DNA of 6,315 nt from NCBI GenBank assembly GCA_034172985.1, contig JAXFDY010000154.1, positions 1 to 6,315 on the forward strand, read 5' to 3'. This document shows positions 1 through 6,197 of the stretch, piece by piece. The DNA is from CAG-303 sp034172985 (GTDB taxonomy: Bacteria > Bacillota > Clostridia > Lachnospirales > Lachnospiraceae). Within the stretch, counting starts at the first letter, position 1. Each line of letters starts with the position of its first letter. The notes beneath the pieces were generated by a model. The model worked only from the letters and a program-made list of their open reading frames with translations, was not told the DNA's origin and ran no database searches. The translations under genes were made by a program, and so were the position numbers.

Positions 1-244
1 CCACATTATAATTTACACCAAATTCACTTTCAGGAATCTCTCCCTGCTCGTAAATTCTATCTTCTACTTGATTAATTTCTATCGGCACTGGTGTTTCTGC
101 CGGTTGATCCTCATCTATAGAATTTTTTGTTTCACCACGAATCTTCGACATCAAATCATCTTCAAACTCATGATAAGAACATCCAGTAATAATCATTCCC
201 ATCATAGCAACTATAGAAACAAGCCGATAAGAATTTTTTTTCAT
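1..244 (-). CDS. Secreted lipoprotein, N-terminal part (runs off the left edge)
   Basis: The reading frame opens with ATG at 244-242 and stays open for 81 codons to the window edge, so the stop lies outside. The protein starts MKKNSYRLVSIVAMMGMIITGC: a short positive N-terminus, a hydrophobic core and a lipobox ending I-T-G-C, with Cys22 as the predicted lipidated residue after signal peptidase II cleavage. The mature part seen here is acidic and polar (many Glu, Asp, Ser, Pro), as in a flexible tether, so the protein should be anchored on the outer face of the membrane. A ribosome site AAAGGGG lies 9 bases before the ATG, within a tandem GGGGAAA repeat. Its own promoter lies about 100 bases upstream. 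A run of eight A follows the start ATG. The functional domain would be outside the window, so no function can be assigned. The lipoprotein call is firm; the family is unknown. Confidence 0.85.
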   Translation of the reverse strand, partial: MKKNSYRLVSIVAMMGMIITGCSYHEFEDDLMSKIRGETKNSIDEDQPAETPVPIEINQVEDRIYEQGEIPESEFGVNYNV

Positions 245-343
245 TTTATTTATCCCCTTTCCCCTTTCGAAACACAAAGAATACCTTTCTATATTCCTAC
301 TGTCATAAACTAACCATAATTTCTTTCACAAATTGATAAGTTT

Positions 344-372
344 ATTTTAACTATTCTATAGTATGCTGTCAA
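344..372 (-). promoter_or_regulatory. Sigma-A type promoter for the lipoprotein gene
   Basis: On the minus strand a perfect -35 box TTGACA (367-372) is followed by a 17-base spacer and a -10 box TAAAAT (344-349, five of six consensus bases). Transcription would start near 337 and give a leader of about 93 bases before the lipoprotein ATG. The spacer holds a small perfect inverted repeat, ACTAT-TCT-ATAGT (350-362), which could be an operator. The promoter lies just past the end of the iron operon, so the lipoprotein has its own transcription start. Confidence 0.75.
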
Positions 373-414
373 TATAAGTTTTATTTTTTTAATTATATTA
401 TTAAAACTCTGTTT

Positions 415-564
415 TTAAATAAATTTATCTTTCTTCCTGCAGTCCATACTACAGGCACTGCAGGCTCCATTACAACTTTTTCCTTTTTCTTTTTTCATCC
501 AATAAATCGAAAATACAAACCATATTCCCAATACAATTAAAATCAATATACTTAAAATATCCAT
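415..564 (-). CDS. FeoB-associated Cys-rich membrane protein (49 aa)
   Basis: A 49-codon frame runs from ATG at 564-562 to TAA at 417-415. The protein has one membrane segment at about residues 4-22 (hydrophobic ILILIVLGIWFVF type), a basic stretch KKEKGK, then four cysteines at 31, 35, 38 and 42 spaced C-x3-C-x2-C-x3-C, and a basic tail. This is the layout of the small FeoB-associated Cys-rich proteins found directly after feoB in many Clostridia and other bacteria. The Cys cluster faces the cytoplasm if the N-terminus is outside, and may bind iron or another metal, or help assemble the transporter; the exact role of the family is not established. The start lies 10 bases after the feoB stop and has a GGAG site (570-573) with 5 bases of spacing, which also overlaps the end of the upstream gene region. 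It is surely translated from the same message as feoB. Too short for usual length cut-offs. Confidence 0.9.
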   Translation of the reverse strand: MDILSILILIVLGIWFVFSIYWMKKEKGKSCNGACSACSMDCRKKDKFI

Positions 565-574
565 CTTATCTCCA

Positions 575-2935
575 TTATGCGATTCCCAGCACCATTCCTA
601 ACATCCGAACGAAAAATGCTACAAGCCATGCAATGACACACTGAAATACCACAACAACAGCAGCATTTTTTCCACCGATTTCCCTCTTGACTGCCGCCAC
701 TGCTGCCACACATGGTGTATACAGCAGAGAAAAGACAAGGAATACAAATGCCGTAAATCCGGTAAACACAGTACTGATATTGGCTGCGGAACCACCCAGC
801 AAAACTGTAAGGGTACTCACTACACTCTCTTTTGCCGTAAATCCGGTAATCAAAGCCGTTGACATCTTCCAATCCCCAAATCCAAGTGGTGCAAAAATAG
901 GTGCTATCAAACTTCCCGCCATAGCAAGAAGACTCTCCGAAGAATCTGAAACTACATTTAATCTTGTATCAAAAGTCTGTAAGAACCATATAATCACCGT
1001 CGCCACAAAAATTACGGTAAATGCTCTTGTCACAAAATCTTTTGCTTTATCCCAAATCAGTTGTTTCACACTTTTTACGCTTGGCATACGATAATTTGGC
1101 AGTTCCATAACAAAAGGAACCGGTTCTCCCTTAAACGTTGTATTTTTTAATACAAAAGCCACCAAAATACCAACCAGTATACCTATCACATACAATCCAA
1201 TCATTACAAGTGCAGCATGCTTTGGAAAAAACACAGCCGCAAAAAGCGAATAAATCGGAAGTTTGGCAGAGCAGCTCATAAAAGGAGTAAGCAGAATCGT
1301 CATTTTCCTGTCTCTATCAGAAGGCAGTGTTCTCGTGGCCATGATAGCAGGAACGGAACATCCAAAACCAATCAGCATCGGTACAAAGCTTCGTCCTGAT
1401 AATCCGATTTTTCGCACAAGTTTGTCCATAACAAAAGCAACTCTTGCCATATAGCCGCTATCTTCCAAAATAGAAAGGAAAAAGAATAAGGTCACAATAA
1501 TCGGCAGGAAACTGAGTACACTTCCCACGCCTGCAAACACACCATCAATCACCAGAGAATGCACCACAGGATTAATACCATAATTTGTCAGTCCCTGATC
1601 ACATACATCCGTCAGCCAATCGATTCCCATATCCATTAAATCTGACAGAGCAGTACCTATCACGCCAAAAGTCAGCCAGAACACCAATCCCATGATTCCT
1701 AAAAAAGCCGGAATGGCCGTGTATTTTCCTGTCAGTATTTTATCAATCTTCTGGCTTCTGAGATGTTCTTTGCTCTCCGACGGTTTCACTACAGTTTCTT
1801 CACAGACTCTCTCAATAAACGAAAAACGCATATCAGCAAGAGCAGCCTCCCTGTCTTTTCCGCTTTCTTCTTCCATCTGGGATATGATATGTTCCAGAGT
1901 ATCTATCTCATTATTATCCAGTTTCAATGCATCCAAAATCAGTTTGTCGCCTTCTACCAGTTTTGTAGCCGCAAATCTTACCGGTATATGATATCGGTTT
2001 GCATGATCTTCTATCAAATGAATAATAGCATGGATGCAGCGGTGAACCGCACCGGAATCTTCCCCGTTTGCATCACAAAAATCCATTCTTCCAGGACATT
2101 CCCGATACCTTGCCACATGAATGGCATGGTCAATCAATTCTCCGATTCCTTCATTTTTAGCTGCGGAGATAGGAATGACCGGAATGCCGAGTTCTGATTC
2201 CAATGCATTAATATTGATAGTTCCACCGTTTTCCCTGACTTCATCCATCATGTTCAATGCCAATACCATGGGAATATCAAGTTCAATCAACTGCATCGTC
2301 AGATACAGATTTCGCTCAATATTGGTTGCATCCAATATATTAATAATCCCACTTGGCTTATCTTTAATTAAAAATTCTCTCGTAACAATTTCTTCGCTTG
2401 TGTACGGAGATAAGGAATAAATACCAGGAAGATCTGTCACCGTGGCTTCCCCATGATTACGAATAATCCCATCTTTTCTATCTACAGTAACACCCGGGAA
2501 ATTTCCAACATGCTGATTCGATCCGGTAAGCTGGTTAAACAACGTGGTTTTTCCGCAATTCTGATTTCCTGCCAGTGCAAATGTCAGTTGCTCTCCTTCC
2601 GGAATTTCCTGACCTTTTTTCTTTACATGATATGCTTGTTCCTCACCCATGCGCGGATGCTCCACATGTCTGTATTCTTTGTTTTTTCTCATACATTGAT
2701 GGGCATCATGGATATCTTTAATATCGATATGAGCTGCATCTTCTTTTCTGAGTGTCAATTCATATCCACGCACTCTTAATTCTATGGGATCTCCCATGGG
2801 TGCAATCTTCATGAGAGTCACTTCTGTTCCCGGAGTCAGTCCCATATCCAGAATATGCTTACGCAATGAGGGCTCCTGACATCTTACTGCTTCAATAACG
2901 GCATCTTTTCCAATTTCTAACTTATCTAACGTCAT
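575..2935 (-). CDS. feoB: Ferrous iron transporter FeoB with fused N-terminal FeoA domain (786 aa)
   Basis: Imports Fe2+ across the cytoplasmic membrane. Residues 1-72 form a FeoA-type SH3-like domain (LRKHILDMGLTPGTEV region), normally a separate protein. A linker at 73-115 carries five His and one Cys. The GTPase domain follows: G1 GNQNCGKT (123-130), G2 region VGNFPGVTVD (143-152), G3 DLPG (168-171), G4 NMMD (228-231), G5 ISAAK (256-260), then a helical GDI-like region to about 390. The membrane part (about 405-786) has roughly eight segments and the two repeated gate motifs: GFGCSVPAIMATR with Cys526, MSCSAKLPIY with Cys555, and GFTAKESVVSTL (698-709). Length fits the family once the FeoA domain is added. 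ATG at 2935 is preceded by AAGGAG (2945-2950, 9-base spacing), which overlaps the TAA of the glucosidase gene, a sign of translational coupling. No separate feoA is seen. Identification is very secure. Confidence 0.98.
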   Translation of the reverse strand: MTLDKLEIGKDAVIEAVRCQEPSLRKHILDMGLTPGTEVTLMKIAPMGDPIELRVRGYELTLRKEDAAHIDIKDIHDAHQCMRKNKEYRHVEHPRMGEEQAYHVKKKGQEIPEGEQLTFALAGNQNCGKTTLFNQLTGSNQHVGNFPGVTVDRKDGIIRNHGEATVTDLPGIYSLSPYTSEEIVTREFLIKDKPSGIINILDATNIERNLYLTMQLIELDIPMVLALNMMDEVRENGGTININALESELGIPVIPISAAKNEGIGELIDHAIHVARYRECPGRMDFCDANGEDSGAVHRCIHAIIHLIEDHANRYHIPVRFAATKLVEGDKLILDALKLDNNEIDTLEHIISQMEEESGKDREAALADMRFSFIERVCEETVVKPSESKEHLRSQKIDKILTGKYTAIPAFLGIMGLVFWLTFGVIGTALSDLMDMGIDWLTDVCDQGLTNYGINPVVHSLVIDGVFAGVGSVLSFLPIIVTLFFFLSILEDSGYMARVAFVMDKLVRKIGLSGRSFVPMLIGFGCSVPAIMATRTLPSDRDRKMTILLTPFMSCSAKLPIYSLFAAVFFPKHAALVMIGLYVIGILVGILVAFVLKNTTFKGEPVPFVMELPNYRMPSVKSVKQLIWDKAKDFVTRAFTVIFVATVIIWFLQTFDTRLNVVSDSSESLLAMAGSLIAPIFAPLGFGDWKMSTALITGFTAKESVVSTLTVLLGGSAANISTVFTGFTAFVFLVFSLLYTPCVAAVAAVKREIGGKNAAVVVVFQCVIAWLVAFFVRMLGMVLGIA

Positions 2936-2948
2936 GATGTAATTCTCC

Positions 2949-5366
2949 TTAGTCTATCTTTAAAATCAGTTCCAGAATTCGTTTTGCACAAACATTCATC
3001 TTATCTCTTGTCAGTAATCCGGCTTTCACCGCCTTCACTAAACTCTGCGGAAATCCACATCCCATCTTTACATCATTTCCTGCCTTTACTTCAAGATAAT
3101 GTTCTCCGAAATTCCACCAGTCAGTTGTAACCATTCCTTCGAATCCCCATTCTCCCCGTAAAATATCTTCCAAAAGCTCCCTGTTCTCTGATGCTCTATA
3201 TCCGTTAATAATATTATAGGATGACATAATGCACCACGGTTCTGCTTTTTTTACAATTATTTCAAAAGCCTTAAGATATATTTCTCTGGCTGCTCTCTCG
3301 GATACTCTGGAATCACTGTCACGCCGGTTTGTCTCTTTATTGTTTAGCGCAAAATGTTTTACCGATGCACTGATATGCTGAGACTGGATTCCCTGTACCA
3401 TGGCAGATGCCAGTTCTCCTGTAAGCAGCGGATCTTCCGAATAATACTCAAAATTTCTTCCGCACAGTGGACTTCTATGTATATTTACCGCCGGTGTCAG
3501 CCATACCGCAAGATTGTTTTCTTTCACCTCTTTGGCCCCGGCTTCTCCCACCTGATATACCAGATCTCTGTTCCATGTACATGCAAGTAATGTGGCACAA
3601 GGCCATGCAGTAGTATTGACTCCACACTGTGGCGCAATTCTAAGACCTGCCGGTCCATCTGCCGTCATAACGGATGGAACTCCATACTCCGGCATATTAC
3701 CAAACCCAAATGTATTGGCAACGCCTGTATTTGGCTGACCGCCTAAAAGATGTGCCACTTCTTCATCTGTCATCTGATTCAGGAAATCGTCCAATGACAT
3801 TTTTCCTTCTGCAACTTCCGCAAATACACGAATACCTTTTTTATATGGATGATTCCATAAATAGACTCCCGGCAATGCTCTCACGGCAGGAGAGTATCCA
3901 TCCGACTCCTCTCTGGAAACACGCTCCATGGCACACTCATCCGGATCATGGCCTTCTGTCACAGGCAGTTCTTCAAACGTTCCATCTGCCATCATTCTCT
4001 TATCCAGCGATGTAGGTACCAGCTTTGCGGACAACTGCTTCACCACTTTATCCTGATCAAGATGATAAACGTAATCAAGCATTTGCCCTACACGGACCGA
4101 TGTTCCCACAAAAAATCTGTAGTCCCCCGCCTCCAGCACATATGCCGATTTCTGTATCTTTCCCAAATCATCATAAGATGCTAAATCCTGTATATGGAAA
4201 TTCAGCCGAATCATCTGCGTCTCTCCAGGCTGTAATAATCTTGTTTTTTCAAATGTTACAAGGCTTTTTGCCGCTTTTCCCAACAGACCCTGAGGAGCAC
4301 ATCCATATAGCTGGAACACTTCTTTTCCTTCGTATGTTCCTGTATTGGTCACCTGCAGCCGTACCTCTATCATGCCGTCTTTTTCCTTTGTTTCCAAGAC
4401 AGACCACTGAAAATCCGTATAAGACAACCCGAACCCAAATGGATAATTTACTTTTTCTGCAGCACCCGGTATAGTTTCAAAATACCGGTATCCCACATAT
4501 ATATCCTCTGTATATTTCACATAATCTTCTGATTCATGAAAATTATAGGAAGACGGGTAATCTTCCAATCGTTTTGCAAATGTATCGGACAATTTCCCAG
4601 AAGGAGTTCCAAGACCGCATAAAAGCTCTGCTGCAGCTTTTCCGCCTTCCATACCTCCCTGCCATGCCATCAGGACTGACTGAATCCCCGTATCCCTGGC
4701 AAACCAGCTTGTATCTACCATTCCACCTACATTTAATACAACAATGACTTTTGAAAAATATCTTTTCACCTTTTCAATCATAGCTTTTTCGGCATGGGAA
4801 AGATAGAAATCCCCATCCTCAAAAATTTCCCGGGATTTTTTAAACAGCGGATCTTCATACCGGAAACTTTTACCGGCATCAAAACTGCTTTGACGGTCCC
4901 ATCCTTCTCCGGAAAAACGACAGACAGATACAATCGCTGTGTCTGCATAGGCTCTTGCTTCCCGGCACAAATCATCCGGCAGCTCCGGTTCTTTTGTCAT
5001 CCCCGGCTGCACACCCTCCTCATACTGCTGACTGATATTCTTTTTATAAAAAGAAGAAAGTCCTTCAAAAACATGTACTCTATCTTTTAAATCCGACAAT
5101 CCCTGATAAAGACTTGTCACATACTCTACGGTTACATCACCGCTTCCGCCTCCGCCTTTCACATAATCAAAACCCGCCTTTCCAAACAGGGCAACTCTGG
5201 CTCCTTTTTTCAAAGGCAATGTTTTCTCTTCATTTTTTAATAATACCATACCTTCTTTTGCCGCATCTTTCGATAACTGAATATGTTCCTCACATGCCGT
5301 TACCCTCTTATTGTTTTCTCCCAACGGAAGATTCGGCTGATACATTACTCTCTGCCATTTTCTCAT
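2949..5366 (-). CDS. Glycoside hydrolase family 3 beta-glucosidase, domain-swapped (805 aa)
   Basis: Hydrolyses beta-linked glycosides by the retaining mechanism of family GH3. The usual order is reversed: the alpha/beta sandwich domain (GH3 C-domain) comes first, about residues 36-270, then a fibronectin-III-like domain at about 340-425, and the TIM-barrel catalytic domain (GH3 N-domain) last, about 525-800. Catalytic features are complete: the general acid/base is most likely Glu154 in SGEGWDR; the nucleophile is Asp749 in GMVTTDWW; sugar-binding residues include Asp570 (TADGPAG), Arg637 (GRNFEYYSEDP) and Lys670-His671 (SVKHFALNN). The swapped order is known in Ruminococcus albus and Butyrivibrio fibrisolvens enzymes. 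There is no signal peptide, so it acts in the cytoplasm on imported substrate. ATG at 5366 has AGGAGG (5373-5378) at 6 bases. It is first in the operon, 13 bases before feoAB. Exact substrate (glucoside, xyloside, plant phenolic glycoside) cannot be read from sequence. Confidence 0.95.
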   Translation of the reverse strand: MRKWQRVMYQPNLPLGENNKRVTACEEHIQLSKDAAKEGMVLLKNEEKTLPLKKGARVALFGKAGFDYVKGGGGSGDVTVEYVTSLYQGLSDLKDRVHVFEGLSSFYKKNISQQYEEGVQPGMTKEPELPDDLCREARAYADTAIVSVCRFSGEGWDRQSSFDAGKSFRYEDPLFKKSREIFEDGDFYLSHAEKAMIEKVKRYFSKVIVVLNVGGMVDTSWFARDTGIQSVLMAWQGGMEGGKAAAELLCGLGTPSGKLSDTFAKRLEDYPSSYNFHESEDYVKYTEDIYVGYRYFETIPGAAEKVNYPFGFGLSYTDFQWSVLETKEKDGMIEVRLQVTNTGTYEGKEVFQLYGCAPQGLLGKAAKSLVTFEKTRLLQPGETQMIRLNFHIQDLASYDDLGKIQKSAYVLEAGDYRFFVGTSVRVGQMLDYVYHLDQDKVVKQLSAKLVPTSLDKRMMADGTFEELPVTEGHDPDECAMERVSREESDGYSPAVRALPGVYLWNHPYKKGIRVFAEVAEGKMSLDDFLNQMTDEEVAHLLGGQPNTGVANTFGFGNMPEYGVPSVMTADGPAGLRIAPQCGVNTTAWPCATLLACTWNRDLVYQVGEAGAKEVKENNLAVWLTPAVNIHRSPLCGRNFEYYSEDPLLTGELASAMVQGIQSQHISASVKHFALNNKETNRRDSDSRVSERAAREIYLKAFEIIVKKAEPWCIMSSYNIINGYRASENRELLEDILRGEWGFEGMVTTDWWNFGEHYLEVKAGNDVKMGCGFPQSLVKAVKAGLLTRDKMNVCAKRILELILKID

Positions 5367-5390
5367 ATCGCGCCTCCTACATTATCTTTT

Positions 5391-5430
5391 TACAGGCATT
5401 TGCGAAACCCTTGGGGAGTAAATGCCTGTA
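5391..5430 (-). repeat. Perfect inverted repeat, 11-bp arms, in the glucosidase leader
   Basis: TACAGGCATTT (5391-5401) is matched exactly by AAATGCCTGTA (5420-5430), with an 18-base centre that itself holds a near-palindrome CCCTTGGGG. It lies between the predicted transcription start (near 5443) and the glucosidase ribosome site (5373-5378), so the leader RNA could fold into a hairpin ending 12 bases before AGGAGG. There is no U-run after either arm, so it is not an ordinary terminator. It may instead be two half-sites for a DNA-binding regulator about 29 bases apart, or an RNA element controlling translation or stability. On the transcript the loop contains CUCC, able to pair with GGAG of the ribosome site. 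Function is inferred only. Confidence 0.75.
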
Positions 5431-5449
5431 ACTTTTATGAACTACCCAT

Positions 5450-5478
5450 ACTATAGCATAACTATTTTTGAGAAACAA
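5450..5478 (-). promoter_or_regulatory. Predicted promoter of the glucosidase-feoAB operon
   Basis: On the minus strand TTGTTT (5473-5478) is followed after 17 bases by TATAGT (5450-5455). The -10 matches five of six consensus bases, the -35 only three of six, so the promoter may be weak or need an activator, or be under repression by whatever binds the palindrome that covers the -35. Predicted start near 5443 gives a leader of about 77 bases before the glucosidase ATG. No other convincing promoter was seen between here and feoAB. Confidence 0.55.
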
Positions 5479-5488
5479 TACTTGTTTC
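5472..5488. promoter_or_regulatory. 17-bp palindrome, candidate operator between divergent promoters
   Basis: GAAACAATACTTGTTTC is a perfect inverted repeat with 7-base arms (GAAACAA / TTGTTTC) and a 3-base centre. It covers the -35 box of the leftward promoter and ends 3 bases before the -35 box of the rightward promoter, so one bound dimer could affect both. It does not match the Fur or CcpA consensus closely, so the regulator is not named. Confidence 0.6.
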
Positions 5489-5491
5489 CAA

Positions 5492-5519
5492 TTTACAATT
5501 TCATATTTTCTGCTATAAT
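5492..5519 (+). promoter_or_regulatory. Strong extended -10 promoter for the HD-domain gene
   Basis: TTTACA (5492-5497, five of six) and a perfect TATAAT (5514-5519) are 16 bases apart, and TGC directly before the -10 gives the extended TGn motif. Predicted start is near 5526, leaving a leader of about 56 bases before the HD gene ATG. A second TATAAT at 5534-5539 has no -35 partner at the right distance. Confidence 0.75.
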
Positions 5520-5557
5520 AAAACTGTAGCAGATATAATGTCTTGGTCATTTTAGAA

Positions 5558-5589
5558 ATGAGGTTTTTATGAGGTTAGAAAATGAGTGA
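5558..5589 (+). other. Two overlapping mini-ORFs ahead of the HD gene
   Basis: Two very short frames precede and overlap the HD start: ATG at 5558 codes MRFL then TGA (5570-5572), and ATG at 5569 codes MRLENE then TGA (5587-5589), ending inside codon 3 of the HD gene. The second has a GAGG at 5560-5563 with 5-base spacing, and the two join by an ATGA overlap. The repeated ATGAGGTT units also supply the HD gene ribosome site. They could tune translation of the HD gene by coupling, or be a by-product of repeated SD-like sequence. Confidence 0.3.
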
Positions 5590-6037
5590 TTTTTACGTAG
5601 TGATGAGTGAACTGATTCACGACCCAAAGATACTCCAGATGAAGAATTATGCACAGCACAATTCTTCCAACACATTTAAGCACAGTGTTCATGTAGCATT
5701 AACTGCCTACCGTTTATCTAAAATCTTTCATCTCAAAATTGATGAAAGCAGCCTTGCAAAAGGGGCAATGCTTCACGATTTCTATCTGTATGATGCAAGA
5801 GGTGGACAGATTGGTGCCTGGAAACATGGCACCGGACATGCTGATACAGCTTTAAATAATTCTTTAAAACATTATCAACTTACACGATTAGAAAAAGAGA
5901 TTATATACTGCCACATGTGGCCATTAAATATCACCCGCGTACCACGCAGTAAAGAAAGTCTGCTGATTAGCATGGCTGATAAATACTGTGCAGCGAGAGA
6001 GATGATGGCACGCAGAAAAGTTATTTCTGCAGCATAA
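5582..6037 (+). CDS. Small HD-domain metal-dependent phosphohydrolase (151 aa)
   Basis: A single HD-superfamily domain fills the protein. The full two-metal ligand set can be placed: His34 (TFKHSVHVA), His65-Asp66 (AMLHDFYLYD), His82 (KHGTGHADTAL, aligning with the HPxxGAxxAL motif of the family), His111 (IIYCHMWPL) and Asp133 (ISMADKYCAARE). This H-HD-H-H-D pattern is that of HD enzymes with a binuclear, often iron-containing, centre such as YqeK and HD-GYP proteins. There is no signal peptide or membrane segment, so it is cytoplasmic. The phosphoester or nucleotide substrate cannot be told from sequence. ATG at 5582 has GAGG at 5571-5574 (7-base spacing). It is a single-gene unit, divergent from the glucosidase-feoAB operon and sharing its control region, and ends at a terminator 20 bases past the stop. 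Length is at the short end for HD proteins but the domain is complete. Confidence 0.9.
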   Translation: MSDFYVVMSELIHDPKILQMKNYAQHNSSNTFKHSVHVALTAYRLSKIFHLKIDESSLAKGAMLHDFYLYDARGGQIGAWKHGTGHADTALNNSLKHYQLTRLEKEIIYCHMWPLNITRVPRSKESLLISMADKYCAAREMMARRKVISAA

Positions 6038-6056
6038 AGGAAGCTATTTCCACAAG

Positions 6057-6088
6057 AACCGGTATCGTCAATGATAATACCGGTTTTT
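6057..6088 (+). terminator. Rho-independent terminator of the HD gene
   Basis: AACCGGTAT (6057-6065) pairs with ATACCGGTT (6077-6085) to make a 9-bp stem with an 11-base loop, followed by a T-run (6084-6088) and further T-rich sequence. It starts 20 bases after the HD stop codon. Confidence 0.85.
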
Positions 6089-6122
6089 GCTTTATATCGA
6101 TCAATGTTTGAGGTCAATTGGG

Positions 6123-6178
6123 CTCGTTTTTATACAAAAAGGGCATCCTTTCGGATACCCTTTTTTGTATAAAAAGAG
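6123..6178 (-). terminator. Terminator of the former tRNA gene, long hairpin, possibly bidirectional
   Basis: On the minus strand an A-run leads into an 8-bp stem GGGTATCC / GGATGCCC (one G-T wobble) closed by a GAAA tetraloop and followed by TTTTTG: a standard intrinsic terminator placed directly after the tRNA 3' end. Flanking A/T runs and ATAC/GTAT extend the pairing to a hairpin of about 17 further base pairs out to 6123 and 6178. Read on the plus strand it has one C-A mismatch but six T, so it could stop transcripts from the left as well. Confidence 0.8.
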
Positions 6179-6197
6179 CGCGAGACGGGACTCGAAC
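6178..6197 (-). pseudogene. 3' remnant of a tRNA gene (probable attachment site)
   Basis: Read on the minus strand, this is G53, the conserved T-loop TTCGAGT, the 3' half of the T-stem CCCGT, and a 7-base acceptor strand CTCGCGC, followed by a U discriminator position and then the terminator. The 5' half of the T-stem would have to be ACGGG but the sequence is TGTAG, so the stem cannot form, and no anticodon or D arm is found to the right. The acceptor sequence resembles Leu-type tRNAs with GCGCGAG 5' ends, but the U discriminator argues against a firm assignment. A tRNA 3' end with its own terminator but no 5' half is what integration of an element into a tRNA gene leaves on the displaced side. 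Confidence 0.7.

Noticed and set aside
387..406. Hairpin TTTTAAT / ATTAAAA after the Cys-rich peptide gene as an operon terminator
   Set aside because: The stem is only A-T pairs and no U-run follows on the minus strand, so it is not convincing. No clear terminator for the iron operon was found, and readthrough toward the lipoprotein gene is possible.
445..470. TACAGGCA near the Cys codons of the small peptide gene matching the leader repeat arm
   Set aside because: The shared eight bases are within coding sequence for the Cys motif and lack an inverted partner, so this is probably chance.
552..872. Minus-strand open frame of 106 codons overlapping the end of feoB
   Set aside because: It lies in another frame within the feoB membrane domain, is odd in composition (Cys-rich runs from Ala/Val codons read out of frame) and has no independent ribosome site or context.
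687..1094. Plus-strand open frame of 135 codons antisense to feoB
   Set aside because: It is the complement of well-identified feoB coding sequence, with no promoter or ribosome site and no recognisable domain.
4025..4474. Plus-strand open frame of 149 codons antisense to the glucosidase
   Set aside because: It is a shadow of the GH3 gene; its composition (many Pro, Phe, His, Ser) is typical of antisense reading.
5391..5430. The leader inverted repeat as a Rho-independent terminator
   Set aside because: Neither strand has a T-run directly after the stem, and the 18-base loop is long for a terminator.
5367..5581. A Fur box or known metal riboswitch upstream of the iron operon
   Set aside because: I looked for GATAATGATAATCATTATC-like sequence and for compact riboswitch folds and saw none that could be supported.
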